From Ciborinia camelliae (Eukaryota > Ascomycota > Leotiomycetes > Helotiales > Sclerotiniaceae), in NCBI GenBank assembly GCA_025890175.1, contig JANPYM010000001.1, positions 4,696,453 to 4,760,452 on the forward strand: 64,000 nucleotides of DNA, in the 5' to 3' direction. The position numbers and the translations under genes were made by a program. The notes under the pieces were generated by a model. The model made no database searches. It was not told where the DNA came from and saw only the letters and a list, made by a program, of their open reading frames with translations. This document shows, piece by piece, positions 46,445-58,703 of the stretch; within the stretch, counting starts at the first letter, position 1, and each line of letters begins with the position of its first letter.

Positions 46445-48023
46445 GGTGATTTTGGGTTTGGATTTGGGGTTGTGGTTGATTGGTGGGTAGATTGATCGAG
46501 GGTTATGATAGCCTGGTCTGCTATCAATTAATGTGTGCGTCAAGGGATGTCGTTTGAAGACGAGAAGATGAAGGATAGCTTTATTTGCTATATATTGATT
46601 GTGAGTTGTCAATTGAAACTGAGAAGATGGAGTGACAATTTTAATTCTTATTGTCGGTAGAAGAAGGTGGATCGAAACCAAAAGATAGAGGAATAGCTAT
46701 CTTTGCTTTCTTCGCTATATCTTATTGCTTTCGGGAGGGACGTCAATACTCGTGGAAGATGAAGCTACCTATCGAAATTCATAAACTGGTGCGGTTTCGA
46801 GCTTGCAGTTGCAACTTTGTAGACAAAGATTTAATCTTAACCAACGGAAGGAGGCATGTAAGTATCTACCTAGATCATATAGAATCGTATGACATATTCG
46901 AACAGAAAAGAAATCATGAGATTCCACTCACTAATGCAGTAGTCAGTAGTCAGTATCAGGATCCTGTTTTCTGCCTCCCTCAATAAATCGTAAGTGAATA
47001 CAGTCTTGTAAACGCAAGAATGATACAAAATAGTACCTTATATATAGCAAGCCATGACGAAATATAGTCCCTATTATTTACCCCTCTTTCCCAAGCTCGC
47101 TTTCCTAATCTAACCTATCAATACCTATCAATAAACCAACGAACATGAACCCAAGGAAAGAACACTCCATCCACACGAGAAGTCCAGCCATACGTACGTA
47201 TATTCCCTTACCTAGCATAAAAAAAGTGGTATGATCATCTCTCATTCGTTCAAAAAACATGTGATTTCTCCAAAAACCCCTCCTCTCCCAAAAAAAAACA
47301 AAAACAAAAAGCAACATCCATTGAACCGTCATAAAGGTTGAAGGTCGGGGTTCAATTGGAGGCACGTGTATTAGCGTGAGGTTAGCGTAATGCGGGGTCG
47401 CTTAATTCTACCTAGTGGTCCTTATATTGTGGAACGATCCGATAAGACCCACTGTTTATTTTCTTATCGCTACTTTAATCACTCGCTGCCTTGACAACTT
47501 GTTTATTATTTGGCCTCACTCCCACTTCCACTCCCACGAATACGTCAACATTATCATTCTTCACTATTCTTCATCAGATCTTTGATGCGCGCGTACTCTA
47601 TCTCGTTACAACATTCACTTGCGACAGAGGAACGAACTTCATTAATACTTTTTCAATATGTTTTGACTACATGACAACATCGTTTTGAAGTCTTCCAGTT
47701 ACTTTTACCTCTCGATGCGCAGACTGAATGAGACCGTCTCGAAAGATATGCAACCGGCAGAATACAAACGCGAAATAATTAACTGACGCCTCGCTATGCA
47801 AATAAAAGGGTATGGGGACCTGAAAATAACCTGATATCATCCATCCATCATCGTATACAAACAGTTTTTTTTCGTTATGCAACCCAACCATACCAGCACA
47901 CGACCATCATGAAAGTCGTTTATGTTACACCTTGCGAATCAATATTGAAGTTGCGAAGCATCTGCTTACCACAGCAATTCGATTCTTTCCTTGAGCGAAA
48001 CCTCAAGTCATACTCGAGCACAT
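46445..48023. other. Intergenic
   Basis: No gene is supported. A plus-strand frame of 111 codons (46651-46986) has no recognised features. Confidence 0.45.
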
Positions 48024-49635
48024 TTATGGAGTTCGTGGACGCTTCCAATAATATTGCTGTGAAGGAGTTAGATACATCTTTGGTCAAATGATGGATGAGT
48101 AATACCTTATGTTGCTTTCTACAGTTCCTCAAACTGGGTTTTCTCAATCCTTCCTGAACAGTTTCCTTTCTTGACTGATCGGTATCTTCATCTGGGATAT
48201 AGTAATATTCGCTCTCAAGTGGCTTTCCGGCAGCGTCCTTGCCTTCTCGATGGATTTCGCCAATGAACGATATTCTATTCAACATCTTTCGGAGATCTTC
48301 CTTTGCAAGGCCCTTGTTCTCCTTCTTTGAAGGACTAATACCTCTGAGGTTGGCTGGAAGATTTCTGAGGATGGTTGACAATGGCATGGATTGGAGACGA
48401 GAATAGGCAAGTTGATTTGCTACATGATTGATAACAGGAGTAACAGCACCCTCTTCAGTGGATGTGGAGCTCAATCGTTTCTCGGGAGAGATCTTAGACT
48501 CTCGTTCATTACGGCCACGAGCTTCTGGGGAACGACCAGCCGTAAACTGGGCCATTCTCGAGGAAAGATTTGCACCATAAGGTCCAAAGGAGTGAACAAT
48601 AGGATCATTTTCTTCATCAGGGTCTTCTTCTGGGTCTTCTTCTGGCTCACTCAACTCACTCTCTTGACTAGCGGGGAATGATGCATTGAATGATGTTGCA
48701 GCGACTGTTGGTGAGTATGCTGGTTCAGGGTCTTTTGATTCAGTAGCTGGAGCTGGCTCAGGTTCAGAATTATCTTCATATACGTGAATGAAGGTCTTTT
48801 CTGCATCATCAGGAAAGAGGTTGGCCAAATTGGTGGAGGAAAGGGGTTGACGAGCGGGTGTTGGCGATACTGGCGACGAGGGACGTTCAACACGACGAAT
48901 TGGGCTGGAATGGATAACGTCACCTTGAGCAGTAACGGCAGTAACCTTACCCCTAGGGGAACTATCCTCACTCCACGAAGAAACTTCTGTTGCAGCAGCC
49001 GAGTCAAGATGATCTCCTTGTGGCCAAGCAACCAGAACCCTTGCATCCTGAACATCCAACATAATTTCAGCATTTTCCGTTTCCGAGGTGAAACTATCTC
49101 CCTTTGCTAACTCCCATGTTCGACCATGACAGTGTAGCTTCACTCCATTCCATCCACAACAGATAATCTCAATTTTATTCGCCTCGAGCGGAACCGTTGC
49201 AGAGATATATCGGGCTTTGATGTGAACACGAGAGATGAGACGATTGGCGGATAGCTGGTAGTGAGAGGAGTTGCTGGATCTACCCATGAGCAGAGTCTGT
49301 CCATCTTCAGGAATAGTGATTGTTGGTACAGCTGAAAGGGGAGCTCTTTCAATAGAGGGTCGAGTTCGATGGAGACCGGCCCGAGCGTGTACCCCTGGAG
49401 GAGAGGATGAAAGGATACCAGTTGTGGAGGTAGGAATTGGGGTGGGATACTTATAAGCTGATTCGAATTCAGATGATGAAGTACGAACTCTCTTATTGTT
49501 TCGACCTGGCAGACTGGGTGAGGAAGAGGGAAGTGGCTCGAAGGCTGGGAGAAGAGTTGGTGCAGGACGCTTTGTACCCGCCACGGCTGGCAAGGTAGGT
49601 TGAGCGTTCACCTTACTTGGTGAAGAGTCCATCAT
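48024..49635 (-). CDS. FHA-domain nuclear protein (Tos4/Plm2-like)
   Basis: Two exons (49635-48106, 48056-48024) join across a 49-nt intron to 520 residues; the 11-codon last exon supplies QYYWKRPRTP and restores the conserved terminus CRKQHKQYYWKRP. An FHA domain at about residues 100-190 has the phosphothreonine-binding landmarks GRS (118-120), SRVH (135-138) and NG (163-164). The middle is acidic and Ser/Pro-rich. The C-terminal ~100 residues (from about MPLSTILRNLPANL, through GEIHREGKDAAGKPLESEYY) form a second conserved block typical of fungal FHA regulators. Yeast Tos4 and Plm2 bind G1/S and DNA-damage gene promoters; orthology is inference. A second ATG three bases downstream is an equally good start. 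Confidence 0.92.
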
Positions 49636-51682
49636 GATGGATGACCTTTGATCACAAATGATTAAAGGCAAAAGGAATTTTCTTCAAAGTGGATATCTCA
49701 GACCGCGACCTAAACGCGGTGGATGAGTTGAGATTCTAACGCGAGGCTCATAGGACTTTGAGAGAGAGGCTGAGGACAGAAAGATGATTAGAAGGATTTG
49801 GTAAGACAGTGATATTTGAATTGCAGAGCCTTGAAAGGAAATGAAAAGAGTGTGAAAAGGAAGAGACAGGAAATTGTATGGGCCTCTGACCAGGTCTCTG
49901 GTTTGGAGATGGGGGGATCGGAAAGGTTGAAGACGAGGTTCAAGAAGTTCTCAGACCCATCGGCACCAGACGCGACCCGCGTTGGAGTCTAAAAATGTTC
50001 ATTGGCCGCTTTAAAGATAATTAATTCTGCCCATTTGATTTTCACATCATATCATTTCATAGGTACCGTTAGTTGAATTCATCTCATTACCTAGGTATTT
50101 TCATAAAAATTTTAATAATAAGTTAAGTTATGACGTTGGAAAATAAAATATCCATAATTTTGGCTCATTGAGGTAAATAAAAGAAGTGAATTGAATTTGT
50201 ATATCTTTTTTGGAACAGGTAGTATTTCATTCACTCTACGCGGCAAAGGTAAAGAAAAGATGGTGAGTGATGCTTTATTTCATTGGAAGTAACATATATT
50301 TCATCTTCATCTTCATATCTTCCTCTTCTTCTTCCTCTTCCTCTATATTGACTTTTTAACTTTTGACTTTACCACATCTCATTTTTTATATCTCTCTCGA
50401 GGTCATTACAATAAACCGCGAGGTCCAGTCCAGTCAGCATATTTTTCACGTCCTATCCCATCGTGTCCTATCCCGTTCCATCCTATCCCGTCCCATCCTA
50501 TCTCATCCCATCCATCCCATTCCACACACGCACGCATACCACTCCACCGCACGCGACACAAAAAATATACTAGTTAGATAGAGAGTTCCAGTCTCCAGCC
50601 TTCAATTGCTTGAACAAACACACATTCGCTTTCGTGCTTCGTGCTTGGTGCGTTCCTAACGCGATGTCCAAGATTTTTTTACGCGCTGAAGCCTGTCTGA
50701 TTGAAAGCTTTTCCCGATAGGTTACATGGTTAGGTTGGCTAGGTTGGTTACGTGGTGATTTATTGATTATTATGTTAACCTTATGTCAGAGCCATGAGCT
50801 ACGAGCTAGCTATGAGCCATTGATGGATCATATCATATTGAATTGTAGTCAGTTGGCTAGTGTGAACATAAATGAGGATGCTTTTTCTCTTATGACTGCA
50901 GATTTTATATGTACTTAATTACTTGGTACATGTACATACATGCATTTGATGATTTTGAAGACCCGTCAGCTGGTGGAGTGCACTGAGGACTGGTCCGGAA
51001 GGCAGAAGGCGGTGTGGACTTGTTGGCTGGGCAGCTGTTCATAGGGACCCGTGGTAAGGATACCTAGGTAGGTAGGAAGAAGTTTCTACGAATAATAGCT
51101 GTCCATACCTAGACCTAGGTACTCATACTCGGGGTCAAAGGAGGGGAGGGGGTTTTGGGAAGTGAGTTCCTGCTGATGGGGAGTGAATTGTGTATGAAAT
51201 TCATATACCTAGTAGGTCCTAGGTAGGTAGATGATGGTAGATAGGTATGGGTAGATTACATCAAATCAATCATATTTCTGCTGTTGGTGAAGCTATTCAG
51301 AAGTTTATTAGACTTTCCAAGGTTCATATCATTCTCATCCATAACAAATTGTACAAAGCAGCCTTCATAAATCCTTATCGTATCATGCACATGCAGCCTT
51401 GCATAATCATGAAATCTAGCCTTCCGATAAGGTACGGCAAACGAGAAGAGGTATCAACGCACCCTCCCTTATCGGAGAAGTTTTCAAGAAAATTCCGACG
51501 CCAAAGAAATTTATCAAAATCGAATCGCAAAAATTCTTATCGTAAGAAGCTTTTGACATTTCATACATAACTTTTTGAACAACCACGAGAAAGAATTGAC
51601 CTTTGCGCATTCTTTCATTTTTGACAATCAAGAAGTCGCCAATTTAACGAGAATCTTTCATTCAATTGAAAAGATCTTAACA
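49636..51682. other. Intergenic with simple repeats
   Basis: No gene is seen. It contains TCCCATCC-type repeats (about 50452-50522), TCTTCC repeats (50300-50345), and TACCTAGGTA palindromes at 50088-50097 and 51061-51070 with further partial copies to 51235. Confidence 0.55.
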
Positions 51683-52924
51683 ATGGCACCTAAATCTACT
51701 GTTTTGACTAAAAAGGTCGAGAGTGGTTCTCCATATCAACTTGATCATGACCAGGTATTTTTTCATTCTTCATTCTCTGCTCAATTGTCATATACTCACG
51801 CAACAGCAGGTTTTGAAAGCATCCGCTGCACTCCTTAAACACATCTCCAGCAGCGAGGCCGAAAAAGCCAAGAAAGCAGGCGCTCAAAACCTCCTTGCCC
51901 AAAACGACGACGACGATGCAGAGTCCACACCCGTTTGGCTCACCCTCACCACCAAAAAACACATCATCGACAAGACCAAGCTCAAGCCCTTCAAAGTAGC
52001 CGTTCCAAACCCCCTCAACACATCCAGCACCACCACCATCTGTCTCATTGTCGCCGATCCCCAACGAACCTACAAAGATATCGTTGCCTCCCCCGCCTTC
52101 CCCGCCGAACTGTCCAAGCGCATCATCAAAGTCGTCGGTGTCGACAAGCTGAAGAAGAAATACAGACAATATGAAGCCCAACGCAAATTATTCGCCGAAC
52201 ATGACATCTTCCTTGCCGACGATAGAGTGATTACTTTATTGCCTAAAATATTAGGGAAGACTTTCTACAAATCCACTACTAAACGTCCCATTCCCATCTC
52301 CATCCAAGCGGAAGCTCCTCGATCCGAGGGAAAGAGAATCGCACGGGCCAAGGGAGAGGATGCACCCAAAGCAGCGGAGCCAAAGAAGATTGCGGCGGAG
52401 ATTGAAAAGGCGATTTCGAGTGCGTTGGTTACTTTGAGTAGCTCGACGAATAGCGCGATTCGAATTGGTTACGCGAGTTGGGATGCGGCGAAGTTGGCGC
52501 AGAATTTGGAGGTCGTCATTAATACTGTGATTGAGAAGTACGTTCCCAAGAACTGGAGAGGTATTCGATCAATCCACGTCAAGGGACCAGAGACCATGTC
52601 GCTACCTATCTGGTTAGCCGATGAGTTGTGGGTTGAGGATGAGGATGTTTTGGATGAGAGCGTCGTGAAGGAGATTGAGGAGAGGGTTGTCGAGAAGAAG
52701 AACAAGAAGAGGAAGACCAGGGGGATCGAGGGAAGCGAGATTGAAGAAAGGGGGGAGAGGAGAAGAAACAAAAATTGTTGGAGAGTAATGATGATAAATT
52801 GGACAAGGAAATTGCATTGAGGAAGGAAATGTTGAAGAAACAGAAGGAGGATGCAGCCAGAGATTTGGATGCCGTTCCTGTGGTGATTAAGAAGACCAAG
52901 AAGGCCAAGAAGACTGCTGCTTAG
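51683..52924 (+). CDS. Ribosomal-L1-fold ribosome biogenesis protein (Utp30/Cic1/RSL1D1 family), apparent frameshift
   Basis: Exon 1 (51683-51754) joins exon 2 from 51810 in phase 0 across a 55-nt intron. The L1-fold domain spans roughly residues 25-280, with TPVWLTLTTKKHI, CLIVADPQRTYKD, VVGVDKLKKKY, FFLADDR-like FLADDRVITLLPKILGK and a final block INTVIEKYVPKNWRGIRSIH. These are features of the Utp30/Cic1 family that acts in pre-rRNA processing. The tail is Lys/Glu-rich and coiled. The main frame stops at 52820, but the neighbouring frame carries on the same charged pattern (EALRKEMLKKQKE-like, ..KKTKKAKKTAA) to a stop at 52924. The switch falls at a run of six Gs (52750-52755), so one base appears to be missing. 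Confidence 0.88.
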
Positions 52925-53976
52925 ATTTTCGTTTCTAGCCCCGGGGGTTTATGACACTGGCTGGCTGGTTGGGGGGGGGGGGAGGGGGTAGGGGGAAGCG
53001 GTAGGGGGAATGCACCTGCAGCACACTGGAAGCAAAAGAAGAAAAGTTATCGATCTGATCAGGACCTATGGAAAGAGGATAGATGGATCGGTAGGCAAGG
53101 TAGGTAGGTAGGTAGGTAGATATCAGACCGACGAGCAGGCGTTTCGGAGTAACAAGTACAAGTACGTTTTTGCATGCATGTAAGATCTTACCTGGAGAGT
53201 GTAAATAATGTGGCGAGGAGGAAAACAAATCAAACATTTATTTCGCAGATTGCCTGCCTGCCTTCCTTCTTCGACCTTGTTCTACACTTTTACTTTACTT
53301 TACCTCTTGGTAGACATGTATGGTGGGTGTGAGACACGATCGTTATGAATAGAAATCTATCTGGTTTATAATGAGTGAATGCTTTGGATTGGGTTGGATT
53401 GGGTTGGATTGGATTGGACTTTTGAGTTGTTTGATGCGAATAGGAGGAGTATGAGTATGAGTATGAGTATGAGTATGAGTATGAAGATGAGTTATAATTC
53501 GTGATCGATCCATCGATAGCACCCATCTTACTAAAGAATACCTAGAAAAGGTTTCATTCTGGATGTTGAACACAAAAACTACTTGCAAGAAGGGTAGGTA
53601 GGTAGGTAGGTATTTGGACAACGTCCACCATTCATCCATCACTACCTACCTACTCTATATAACTCCGAGATGCGTTTGTATGGGATATTCAGAACGCTCT
53701 TCAAATCCAGGGGGGGCAGAGGTAAAATGTAAGACGGTCTTAAAAAAAAAAGGGTTGATTTGGTAGTAAGTATCGCAAGGATCAGCCAACCCTTCGAGCA
53801 AAAATCATACATAGGATAAACCAACGCCTACCCAGCTGCCGCAAACCTACGCCCGGTATCTAAAACTAATGCTAAAACTACAGATGATATCCATCCACTC
53901 CAAAAAAAAAACCAATTACCATCGCCAAAACTCAATTTGATATACCCAAACCCAAACTAACGCAACCGAGCCCCTT
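52925..53976. other. Convergent intergenic region rich in microsatellites
   Basis: It holds a G-run (about 52972-52988), GGTA repeats (53100-53120 and 53596-53612), a GGATTGGGTT repeat (53384-53418) and six GAGTAT hexamers (53448-53483). No gene is seen. Confidence 0.7.
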
Positions 53977-55125
53977 TTACAATTCCTCCTCATGTCCGGT
54001 CCCCTCCTCGTCCTTTTTCTCGCTAAACTTCTTCCCCATGGGGCCGAAATATTCCTTAAAAGCCTTCGCTAACATCTCTTCTCCCAACGTCATGTGTCCT
54101 CCTGGAGTCGTTTCAAACACCAGTTTTCCAGCCTCATCCAACGTTTTCAACCCGACCCAATCTTCTTTATAAATCGCTCTTTCTTTCAGTGGTGTGATTT
54201 CCGTGCCATTAACTTCAGCCCACCATCCACTTTCCTTGGGGATTACGGTGGTATCATCTTCAAAGATGTACATTACGAAGCGTTCCAATTTTTCCATGTT
54301 GGATTTATATGTTTGATTTTTGAGGATGCGCTCATTATTGATATCGGCGAGGAAATTGGAATATTCGAGATAGGAGTCTAGGTTTTCGGGATCGCGGAAG
54401 TATTGGGCGGGTACGAGACGGGATTGTACGAATGAGGACCATGTGTTGGAACGGAGGAGGGTTTGAGCGCCTCGACAAAGGAGATCAACTGGAGAGCAGG
54501 CTTGGAAGGAAGAGATGCCGTTGTGTTGGGAGCCGAAGGTTAGTAGGGAGCGAATGGGAGGAGCATTGCAACGCGAGATGTAGCCGCGCAGGAATTGGCC
54601 GCCTTGAGAGAAACCGATTGCGTCTACTGCAGGGGCGGTGGAGAGAATAGGGTGGGAGGCGAGGTCTTCGCAGACTTTTTCGATTTGGACTTGGAGGAGA
54701 GTTAGTATAGAACTTGTGGGAGAATGGGAAATGTGCGCACGAGTGAGGTTTCCGAAGAAAGTAGCTGTCCTGTCTGCGGATGCATCATCATCAATATGAA
54801 TATTATAGACAAAAGTTCCAGGATGAATAGCTGCAGCCAATTCTCCGATTTGCGCCAGACCCTCCGCTTTGTAGTTATCACCAAGTCCATGCCATATAAT
54901 TAGAGGAAGCGGAGTATCGTCTTCGTCATCGGAAGACTTTGCGGTCTGACGATTCTTTCCGGATAAGGCGAGATTGAAAATGCTTGGAAGAGGACTATTT
55001 TCATCGTAGACAGACGCAGATGCATCATGTGCAACGGGAAAGTCAAAAATGCTTTGGGGAATGACGATAGCGTTGATGAGTGATGCGCTGCTAAGCAACG
55101 AGAGGATTTTGGTGATGGGCGCCAT
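53977..55125 (-). CDS. PPT1: Palmitoyl-protein thioesterase
   Basis: Starting at the ATG at 55125, two exons (55125-54741, 54689-53977) give 365 residues. The 51-nt intron (54740-54690, GTGCGC..CAAG with a TACTAAC branch site) keeps frame and has no stop, so it is invisible to ORF calling; removing it restores FFGNLTLQIEKVCEDL. A signal peptide covers about residues 1-19. IIWHGLGDN marks the start of the alpha/beta-hydrolase core; the nucleophile is Ser156 in GFSQGG, the catalytic His327 is in GGHM, and the acid is probably Asp273 or 274 in FEDDTTV. The enzyme removes thioester-linked fatty acyl groups from proteins in the vacuole/lysosome. It is divergent from CTK2. TATTTAAATA at 55218-55227 is a likely TATA element. 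Confidence 0.93.
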   Translation of the reverse strand: MAPITKILSLLSSASLINAIVIPQSIFDFPVAHDASASVYDENSPLPSIFNLALSGKNRQTAKSSDDEDDTPLPLIIWHGLGDNYKAEGLAQIGELAAAIHPGTFVYNIHIDDDASADRTATFFGNLTRAHISHSPTSSILTLLQVQIEKVCEDLASHPILSTAPAVDAIGFSQGGQFLRGYISRCNAPPIRSLLTFGSQHNGISSFQACSPVDLLCRGAQTLLRSNTWSSFVQSRLVPAQYFRDPENLDSYLEYSNFLADINNERILKNQTYKSNMEKLERFVMYIFEDDTTVIPKESGWWAEVNGTEITPLKERAIYKEDWVGLKTLDEAGKLVFETTPGGHMTLGEEMLAKAFKEYFGPMGKKFSEKKDEEGTGHEEEL

Positions 55126-55217
55126 GTTGGAGAGCCTGGTGCGAATATGAAGGTTGAAGCTCTTGAGGTGGGGTTTTGATGATAACTGGTGTATCAAACT
55201 CCCAGAAGCTGTAGAGT

Positions 55218-55227
55218 ATTTAAATAC
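55218..55227 (-). promoter_or_regulatory. Likely TATA box of PPT1
   Basis: TATTTAAATA, a palindrome, ends about 93 bases upstream of the PPT1 start codon, a normal spacing for a fungal TATA element with a short leader. Confidence 0.45.
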
Positions 55228-55897
55228 TGTGATAAAATGTGATGGAATGATATATTCCGAAGAGATAGTCTAGTTGCTCAGCAGATGGAGATGGTTATCC
55301 ATAGCCTCGAGACCATGGGTCCGTCCCCACAAAGCCGCTTTAGAGGTACGTACCTACAGCCTTACCGATATTCTGCCGTAAAGAGGAAGAAAGGAAATCC
55401 GAGTTATATCAGCGCGGCAGCCATTCCCCTCTGACTGTATATAAATCAACTCATAACTTCCAACCTCAAAGTCTCGCGCTATATCACCCTTTCCATCAGT
55501 AAACAGTGAACCGAGCAAGAAACCCTGGAGAAGTTAAAGGGCTGTATTCCAGCGGAACTCAACGAGAACTGTGCCAAAAGAGAATTTACTTTCAAATTTG
55601 ATTTGCGACTCGAGACTGAAATTAGAAGTTCGATTACGAAGACATTCGTTGAGCGCGTCGCTAGTTGCAGCGCAAGAGGTTCAGATTAGCGCGAGTCCCG
55701 CCCGAGTTTTGCATAATTAAACTTGGAGAGCTGGAAAGCTATAACTGCAACCGTTTGTCAATTCTTGCACCGAATTTGAGGCGAACCTACACCAGTCACT
55801 GACAGGAAGCCGAACGTAGATAAAGAGGGCCTCCTGGTCGAATTACCCCCAGACGCGCCCATCTATTATTCCACTTATTCTTTCCAACCCTCTTTCG

Positions 55898-57315
55898 ATG
55901 GCACCAGCTCCAATGGCACCAGCTCCAGATCCAGCCCAGGCCAATCCTGCGGGTCCTCATCCATCATTTATTCAAGTCGCAAAACCGTACATGTTCCAGC
56001 AACAGGTCAATTCGAAACTTATGATCATTGGCACAAATCCTACACGCGAAGATCAGTTCAGATTACAGGGGGTAACATGGATTAATGACGTTAGAGTTGC
56101 TTTACAGCTGTCAGTATTATTCTCACGTTTGCGGATATAGAATTCTGACTTCCAGAAGACCCGTCCGGACTTTTTGCACTGCGGCCACGTACTTTCATCG
56201 ATTTCGACTTGTCCATAAAGATACCGAATATCAATATCAAGATGCAGCCGCTGCTGCACTTCTCACAGCTTGCAAGATTGAAGATACCCTTAAAAAGTCC
56301 AAGGAGATTATTTGCGCTGCACATAATTTGAAGCATCCAGCTGCAGAGCATTTGAGCTCTGATGATACTGTATGTTTACCACACCACATGGCCAAAGATA
56401 GTTAGCTAATCTAAATAGATATTTGAGGGACCTTCTAAAGTCGTTATTGGTCTAGAACGTCTCATGCTCGAAGCCTCTAGCTTCGACTTTCGTGTTCGTT
56501 ATCCACAAAAGCATCTTATCAAACTTGTCAAGAAGGGTGGAATTCAACGAGACGTTGCAGAGGTCGCCTATCAGGTCATGCTGGATCTCTATCGTACATT
56601 TTCACCTCTTAAGCAAACTTGTTCTACCGTGTCCTTTGCTTGTGTAGAACTGGCGACCTTAATTTGTGAGAAGCAAAAGGGCTGGAGAGGCCCAAGCTAT
56701 AAAAAATGGTGGACTAGTCGATCAGAAATCATGGAGACCATGCTAGATCTATTGGACCTCTATACACATTATCAGAAGCAGTCTATCGTCGGCCCTTTAC
56801 ACAACATTGAGAAGTTTATCAGTATCCGAATCAAAATCAATCAAGAACTGGAAGAAAAAAAGTTACCACGCTACACTGAATACTACGAACTGCCACGAAA
56901 CAATGGCATGCGATATGCTCCCAATACCCCTGTTACGCCAGCCAGCCCAACGGACTTACGATTCAATGGTCATGTAGGATCACCAGCAAACATGAGCCCC
57001 AAATCTGCAAGCTCTGGCGGGAAGCAACCCACAGGTAAACTTGGTCAAAATGGAACCGTACGGTTTATGTTGGATGCGAATACAGCGAAAGATGAAAAGG
57101 ATAAGGTCAATGAATATTTCCGAGATGAATATGAGGATTATGAAATTGAAATCGAAGAGACGGTGGCTGTTGAGCCCATACCAACTCATCAAACTCCGCG
57201 AGAGCCACATCATGGACGGCACCATGGACATGGGCATGGACATGGTCACGGTCACGGTCACGGTCATGGACGAGATTATCGCCATTTTAATCATAACAAA
57301 CGAATGCGGAGATGA
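55898..57315 (+). CDS. CTK2: CTD kinase I cyclin subunit
   Basis: Three exons (55898-56109, 56156-56369, 56419-57315) join in frame to 440 residues through 46- and 49-nt introns. Two cyclin-fold repeats lie at about residues 25-145 (RTFCTAATYFHRFRLVHK; DAAAAALLTACKIEDTLKK) and 145-250. This is the Ctk2 type of cyclin, which with the Ctk1 kinase and Ctk3 phosphorylates Ser2 of the RNA polymerase II C-terminal domain. The tail after residue 300 is Pro/Ser-rich, then acidic, and ends in a histidine-glycine run (HG repeated about eight times) and a basic RRHFNHNKRMRR-like end. The start is the first ATG, with a repeated MAPAPMAPAP beginning. Confidence 0.92.
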
Positions 57316-58703
57316 AGATGAAGATGAGGGAAGATTACGGGCGTTAGGTTTTGGGAGTTATAAGGAGTGGGCAGGAAGATACCCAGATACCACCTTATTG
57401 TAACTAGTAGGTGCAACACTGGATGCACGAATTCATGAAATGTTTTTCAAGATTCATCAATCATAATTAGTATATAATGATCAATTGATTCTATTCACAT
57501 TGTATAATCTCATGGTTTGATTTGTATTCATCGTGATAATATCACGAATAATATAGATTTCAATCATCCATGTCTTCAATAATTGCCTAATGGTAAATCA
57601 AGTTTTTTGTCTACCATACTCCCTAAGGTACTTATAGCGGTACCTATGATGAAATTTGAAGATGGAAATCTTGTCCCAATTTCATTTTGGCTCACGTCCT
57701 ATCATTGTTAAGGTAAATGGAGATTGGAAAGTTAAAGACAGACCCTGTTTTAAGTGAAGGGTTTTCGCGGCCGTTTCCACTAGCATGTGAAGATCATTTT
57801 TGGGGGAGACGGGGGTGGGTGTGGTAACGGATTTGGATGTTTTATAGATGTCAGCATTAGATACACAAAGCCAAGTAGATAGGTAAGGCCAAAGGGCAAA
57901 AGGCAAAAGGCAAAGGCTACCAATAACTTAAGGCTTACTAGGTACCTAAGCCAGAAAATAATGATGACGCTCTTCTGCGCATCAAAGTTCCAATCAGTAG
58001 TAATAATGGAAATGGCTTTGTTTGTTGGTGTACTGGAATAGGTAATGGAAGTGAAACCAAGGAAAACTGGAAAATATGAGAAATATGAGAAGATGAGAAA
58101 ATCATCATCAGCTTGTTGGCGAATGTAAATAAATATCTATATATACCTATAATATACCTACTATAAAGGTATATATAGGTATAAAAAGAACTAATTGTTC
58201 TATTAAGAATATCTAAATTCAAGCTTCTCTTTATTTAAATACCTATCATTATTTATTTATACTTAACAATTATCTGGTTTTTGATTGCAATTGTATAAAT
58301 CATTACACAATCAATCAAATTTCCCTTTCCCTTTCCCTTTCCCTTTTCCTTCTCCTCTCCCTCTCCCTCTTCCTTCCCCTTCACAAAGAAAAAAGAAGAA
58401 AATCGATCAATTTGTCTGAATCCAGAGAGGACCCCTACCTTCCAAAGGGAAAAGCCAAAAATATCGCTTGAGTGACGCAGTACAGGGATTTGAGCTACTA
58501 GTCCAGCCATCCATATCCATCTTCTCACCAACCAAAACCTGTGGACACAACTACTTGAGTATTTCCTCACACGATCAACACTTACTCTTTTACAATCCAA
58601 AATACACTCCAAAAGACACAACAAACATCAAAATACGGGATAACTTCAACAAACCCAACAAAGGAATAATACTTCATCTATTAAATAGAAGATCCATATT
58701 ACA
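57316..58703. other. Intergenic with CT-rich tract
   Basis: No gene is seen. A CCTTTC/TCTCCC pyrimidine tract lies at about 58319-58383, and an inverted TATATACCTATA / TATATAGGTATA pair lies near 58137-58182. Confidence 0.55.

Noticed and set aside
46127..46681. Full 184-codon version of the small minus-strand ORF
   Set aside because: The N-terminal extension is low-complexity and looks like 5' UTR; the ATG at 46444 was preferred.
48391..49110. Plus-strand ORFs over the FHA gene
   Set aside because: They have no family features and lie opposite a well-supported exon.
53343..53642. Minus-strand ORF with a Thr-His repeat
   Set aside because: It is a translation of the GAGTAT microsatellite.
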